From Gammaproteobacteria bacterium (lineage in GTDB: Bacteria; Pseudomonadota; Gammaproteobacteria; SZUA-229), in assembly GCA_030637945.1 (NCBI GenBank), contig DAOWFN010000186.1, positions 1 to 8,354 on the forward strand: a stretch of DNA of 8,354 nt, in the 5' to 3' direction. The notes under the pieces are model-generated. The model was not told the origin of the DNA and did no database searches. It worked only from the letters and a program-made list of their open reading frames with translations. Shown piece by piece: positions 6,477 through 8,354 of this stretch; within the stretch, counting starts at the first letter, position 1, and each line of letters begins with the position of its first letter. The translations under genes were made by a program, and so were the position numbers.

Positions 6477-7655
6477 TTATTTCAACGCAGCCTTTGCCGC
6501 AGATAATGCTGCACCAGTATTGATGTCGGCACCCATTTCATCGAGAACTGCTTCCAGTGATGACAGGAAGAGGAAGATATTTTCCGCGCGTGAGCTGTGT
6601 CCCATCAGGCCGATGCGCCACACTTTTCCAGCCAGTGCACCCAGGCCAGCACCGATCTCTAAATTAAATTCGTTTAGTAGACGTGAGCGCACTTCGGCTT
6701 CATCGATACCGTCCGGGATAGTTACTGAATTTAATTGTGGTAAACGATATTCTTCATCAACGATAAATGATAGTCCCATGGCTTCAAGACCAGCGCGTAG
6801 AACCATGTGATTTTTAGTGTGTCGAGCCCAGGCGTTTTCTAACCCTTCATCTTGCAGCATCACCAGTGATTCGTGTAAGGCGTATAAAGCATTTACCGGT
6901 GCTGTGTGATGATAGGTGCGTTTGGCACTTTCTCCCCAGTAGCCCATGACCAGATTGGTATCAAGGAACCAGCTCTGCACCCTGGTTTTACGACTGGTAA
7001 TGATTTCTATCGCACGATCACTGAAGCTGACGGGGGAAATTCCCGGTGTGCAGGAAAGACATTTTTGTGAGCCTGAATAGATGGCATCGATGCCCCAGTC
7101 ATCAACACGTAATTCGCTGCCACCTAATGAAGTTACCGCGTCAACCAGTACCAGTGCGTCATGATGGTGTGCGATGGCACTTAGTGTTTCAGCATCGGAG
7201 CGCGCACCGGTTGAGGTCTCAGCGTGGACAAAGGCCAGCAGCTTGGCATCCGGGTTGGCTTTGAATGCATCTTCTACTTTATGTGGGTCAACCGGTTTGC
7301 CCCAGTCGTCCTCTACCATGATGGCGGTTGCCCCGCAGCGTTCGACAACCTCTTTCATACGACCGCCAAATACGCCATTCTGGCAAACGATGGCTTTATC
7401 ACCATGTTCCAGCAGATTCTGGAAAGTGGCTTCCATCCCGGCAGAACCGGGTGCTGAAACAGGAATGGTGAGCTGGTTTTTAGTCTGGAATGCATACTGC
7501 AGCATGGTTTTTACTTCGTCCATCATGCCGACAAAAGCAGGATCAAGGTGGCCGATGCAGGGGCGAGCCATAGCGCCTGTTACGCGTGGATGTACATCAG
7601 AAGGACCAGGGCCCATCAAAGTGCGAACGGGTGGGTTAAATGAAGTGATGCTCAT
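6477..7655 (-). CDS. Class V aminotransferase, alanine/serine-glyoxylate type
   Basis: A 392-residue PLP enzyme of the AGXT/SgaA group. Visible motifs: GPGPSDVHPRV at 15-25; SAPGSAGMEA for cofactor phosphate binding; AFVHAETSTGARSD; VDAVTSLGG with the Asp that pairs with the pyridine nitrogen; and SGSQKCLSCTPG with Schiff-base Lys198. Near the C-terminus is WRIGLMGHSSRAENI, whose first Arg is the expected carboxylate-binding residue. The likely reaction moves an amino group from alanine or serine to glyoxylate, giving glycine. The donor cannot be fixed from sequence, and phosphoserine or aspartate transaminase variants of this fold are less likely alternatives. AAAGG ends about 9 bases upstream of the ATG. 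The next gene on the same strand is glcF, which supports a glyoxylate role. The 223-base gap and REP pair suggest it may be transcribed separately. Confidence 0.88.
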   Translation of the reverse strand: MSITSFNPPVRTLMGPGPSDVHPRVTGAMARPCIGHLDPAFVGMMDEVKTMLQYAFQTKNQLTIPVSAPGSAGMEATFQNLLEHGDKAIVCQNGVFGGRMKEVVERCGATAIMVEDDWGKPVDPHKVEDAFKANPDAKLLAFVHAETSTGARSDAETLSAIAHHHDALVLVDAVTSLGGSELRVDDWGIDAIYSGSQKCLSCTPGISPVSFSDRAIEIITSRKTRVQSWFLDTNLVMGYWGESAKRTYHHTAPVNALYALHESLVMLQDEGLENAWARHTKNHMVLRAGLEAMGLSFIVDEEYRLPQLNSVTIPDGIDEAEVRSRLLNEFNLEIGAGLGALAGKVWRIGLMGHSSRAENIFLFLSSLEAVLDEMGADINTGAALSAAKAALK

Positions 7656-7784
7656 GATTTTGACCTTTGCCTGAATAAAATTAAGGGCGCTATTGTGCCA
7701 GAAATAAGTGAATTCAACTACTTACTAGAATTAAGGTTATATTTTGGTGATTTTGCTATTTGCAAGGAGTTAGGTGGTGAATTC

Positions 7785-7810
7785 ATCGCGGAACAAGATT
7801 CCGCTCCTAC
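7785..7810 (-). repeat. REP element, GTAG type, left copy of inverted pair
   Basis: Read on the minus strand it begins GTAG and forms the hairpin GCGGAA-TCTTG-TTCCGC, then GAT. It is an exact 26-base reverse complement of 7823-7848, with 12 bases (7811-7822) between. In this pair the GTAG ends face inward, opposite to the pair at 3309-3392. Confidence 0.9.
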
Positions 7811-7822
7811 GGGTGAGTGTGT

Positions 7823-7848
7823 GTAGGAGCGGAATCTTGTTCCGCGAT
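7823..7848 (+). repeat. REP element, GTAG type, right copy of inverted pair
   Basis: It is identical base for base to the left copy in inverted orientation. It lies 30 bases past the glcF stop, so the pair would form a very stable 26-bp hairpin in the 3' part of the glcF transcript. There is no T-run after it on the minus strand, so it is not a standard intrinsic terminator, but it could protect the 3' end or weaken read-through to the aminotransferase gene. Confidence 0.9.
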
Positions 7849-7878
7849 CTTTACAGCGGTTAGTGGAATAATTGAAGT

Positions 7879-8354
7879 TTATAACAATAACTCCAGCCAG
7901 TGTTTGACCGGCGTATCAGTACCACTCTGCAAATGTAACTGGCAGCCGATGTTTGCAGTAACGATGATTTCAGGTTTGATTTTGTTTATATTTTTCAGCT
8001 TATTCGACAACAATTGTTGTGACAGTTCTTTCTGGGTAATAGAGTATGTGCCCGCCGAACCACAACATAAGTGTCTGTCTTTAAACGAATTTACTAAAAA
8101 ACCGCATTCGCTCAAGATGGGTTCAATCAAGTTATTTATTTTCATGCCGTGTTGCAAGGTGCAAGGTGGATGAAAAGCTATGTTCTTGTTAGAGCTGTCA
8201 TTTTTAATTAGTTGATTGATACTTGTCTGTTTGTTGTTTTTTATTTCAGCAGAAACAATTTCGGCGGGATCCTTATAGAGCGTGCTGATAGTCTTCGCTT
8301 TTTCTGCGTATTCACTATCACTCTTTAGTAGCTGTTCGTATTCTTTTATGGCGA
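7879..8354 (-). CDS. glcF: Glycolate oxidase iron-sulfur subunit GlcF, C-terminal part (partial)
   Basis: The frame is open from the TAA at 7879-7881 to the window edge, giving about 157 C-terminal residues of a protein usually near 400. The coding region continues upstream of the TTG at 8157, as shown by the conserved AFHPPCTLQHG across that point. Three cysteine clusters of the CCG domain are visible: HPPCTLQHG, HLCCGSAGTYSITQ and ANIGCQLHLQSG, ending in PVKHWLELL, a close match to GlcF as I remember it. GlcF is the Fe-S subunit that passes electrons from the GlcD/GlcE flavin subunits to the respiratory chain when glycolate is oxidised to glyoxylate. The N-terminal 4Fe-4S ferredoxin part is outside the window. 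The sequence between the first cysteine cluster and the edge is Lys/Asn-rich. Confidence 0.92.
   Translation of the reverse strand, partial: AIKEYEQLLKSDSEYAEKAKTISTLYKDPAEIVSAEIKNNKQTSINQLIKNDSSNKNIAFHPPCTLQHGMKINNLIEPILSECGFLVNSFKDRHLCCGSAGTYSITQKELSQQLLSNKLKNINKIKPEIIVTANIGCQLHLQSGTDTPVKHWLELLL

Noticed and set aside
7174..7674. Plus-strand open frame of 166 codons over the aminotransferase
   Set aside because: Ser/Pro/Ala-rich shadow antisense to the PLP enzyme; no independent start signal.
7817..8173. Plus-strand open frame of 118 codons over the glcF end
   Set aside because: It begins inside a REP and runs antisense to the conserved GlcF cysteine motifs.

Overview
The window looks like ordinary chromosomal DNA of a free-living gammaproteobacterium of moderate, slightly AT-rich base composition (judged by eye, not computed). 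The protein types point there: a Cca with close E. coli-like sequence over its whole length, UppP, a FolM/PTR1-type pteridine reductase, a MidA-type methyltransferase, and the end of GlcF. GTAG-type REP palindromes, common in gammaproteobacterial genomes, occur in two intergenic regions. I cannot name the genus.

Layout from left to right. Bases 1-82 hold the last 26 codons of an MscS-family mechanosensitive channel. Next is a DUF4136-like lipoprotein (153-734, +) whose signal peptide is only complete if translation starts at an ATT codon. It converges on a two-gene minus-strand operon: pteridine reductase (1271-2029), then a membrane-anchored retropepsin-like protease (747-1271), overlapping by one base. 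Divergent from the reductase is a MidA/NDUFAF7-type methyltransferase (about 2096-3298, +). A REP pair (3309-3392) separates it from uppP (3422-4216, +) and a VanZ-like membrane protein (4232-4630, +). These converge on cca (4653-5879, -). Divergent from cca is a single-domain EamA-type membrane protein (5967-6404, +). A strong bidirectional terminator hairpin (6431-6450) separates it from a class V aminotransferase of the alanine/serine-glyoxylate type (6477-7655, -). A perfect 26-bp inverted REP pair (7785-7848) follows, and the right edge carries the C-terminal third of glycolate oxidase subunit GlcF (7879-8354, -, cut by the window).

Functional links. GlcF (glycolate to glyoxylate) and the aminotransferase (glyoxylate to glycine) are consecutive on the same strand and form a plausible glycolate-salvage pair. 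UppP and the VanZ-like protein are both envelope membrane proteins and probably co-transcribed. The remaining genes are housekeeping or envelope functions without an evident shared pathway. I found no phage, insertion sequence, CRISPR array, RNA gene or defence system. The points most worth a second look are the ATT-start lipoprotein, the two REP pairs of opposite polarity (one with an expanded member), the reductase-protease operon and the half-size EamA protein.
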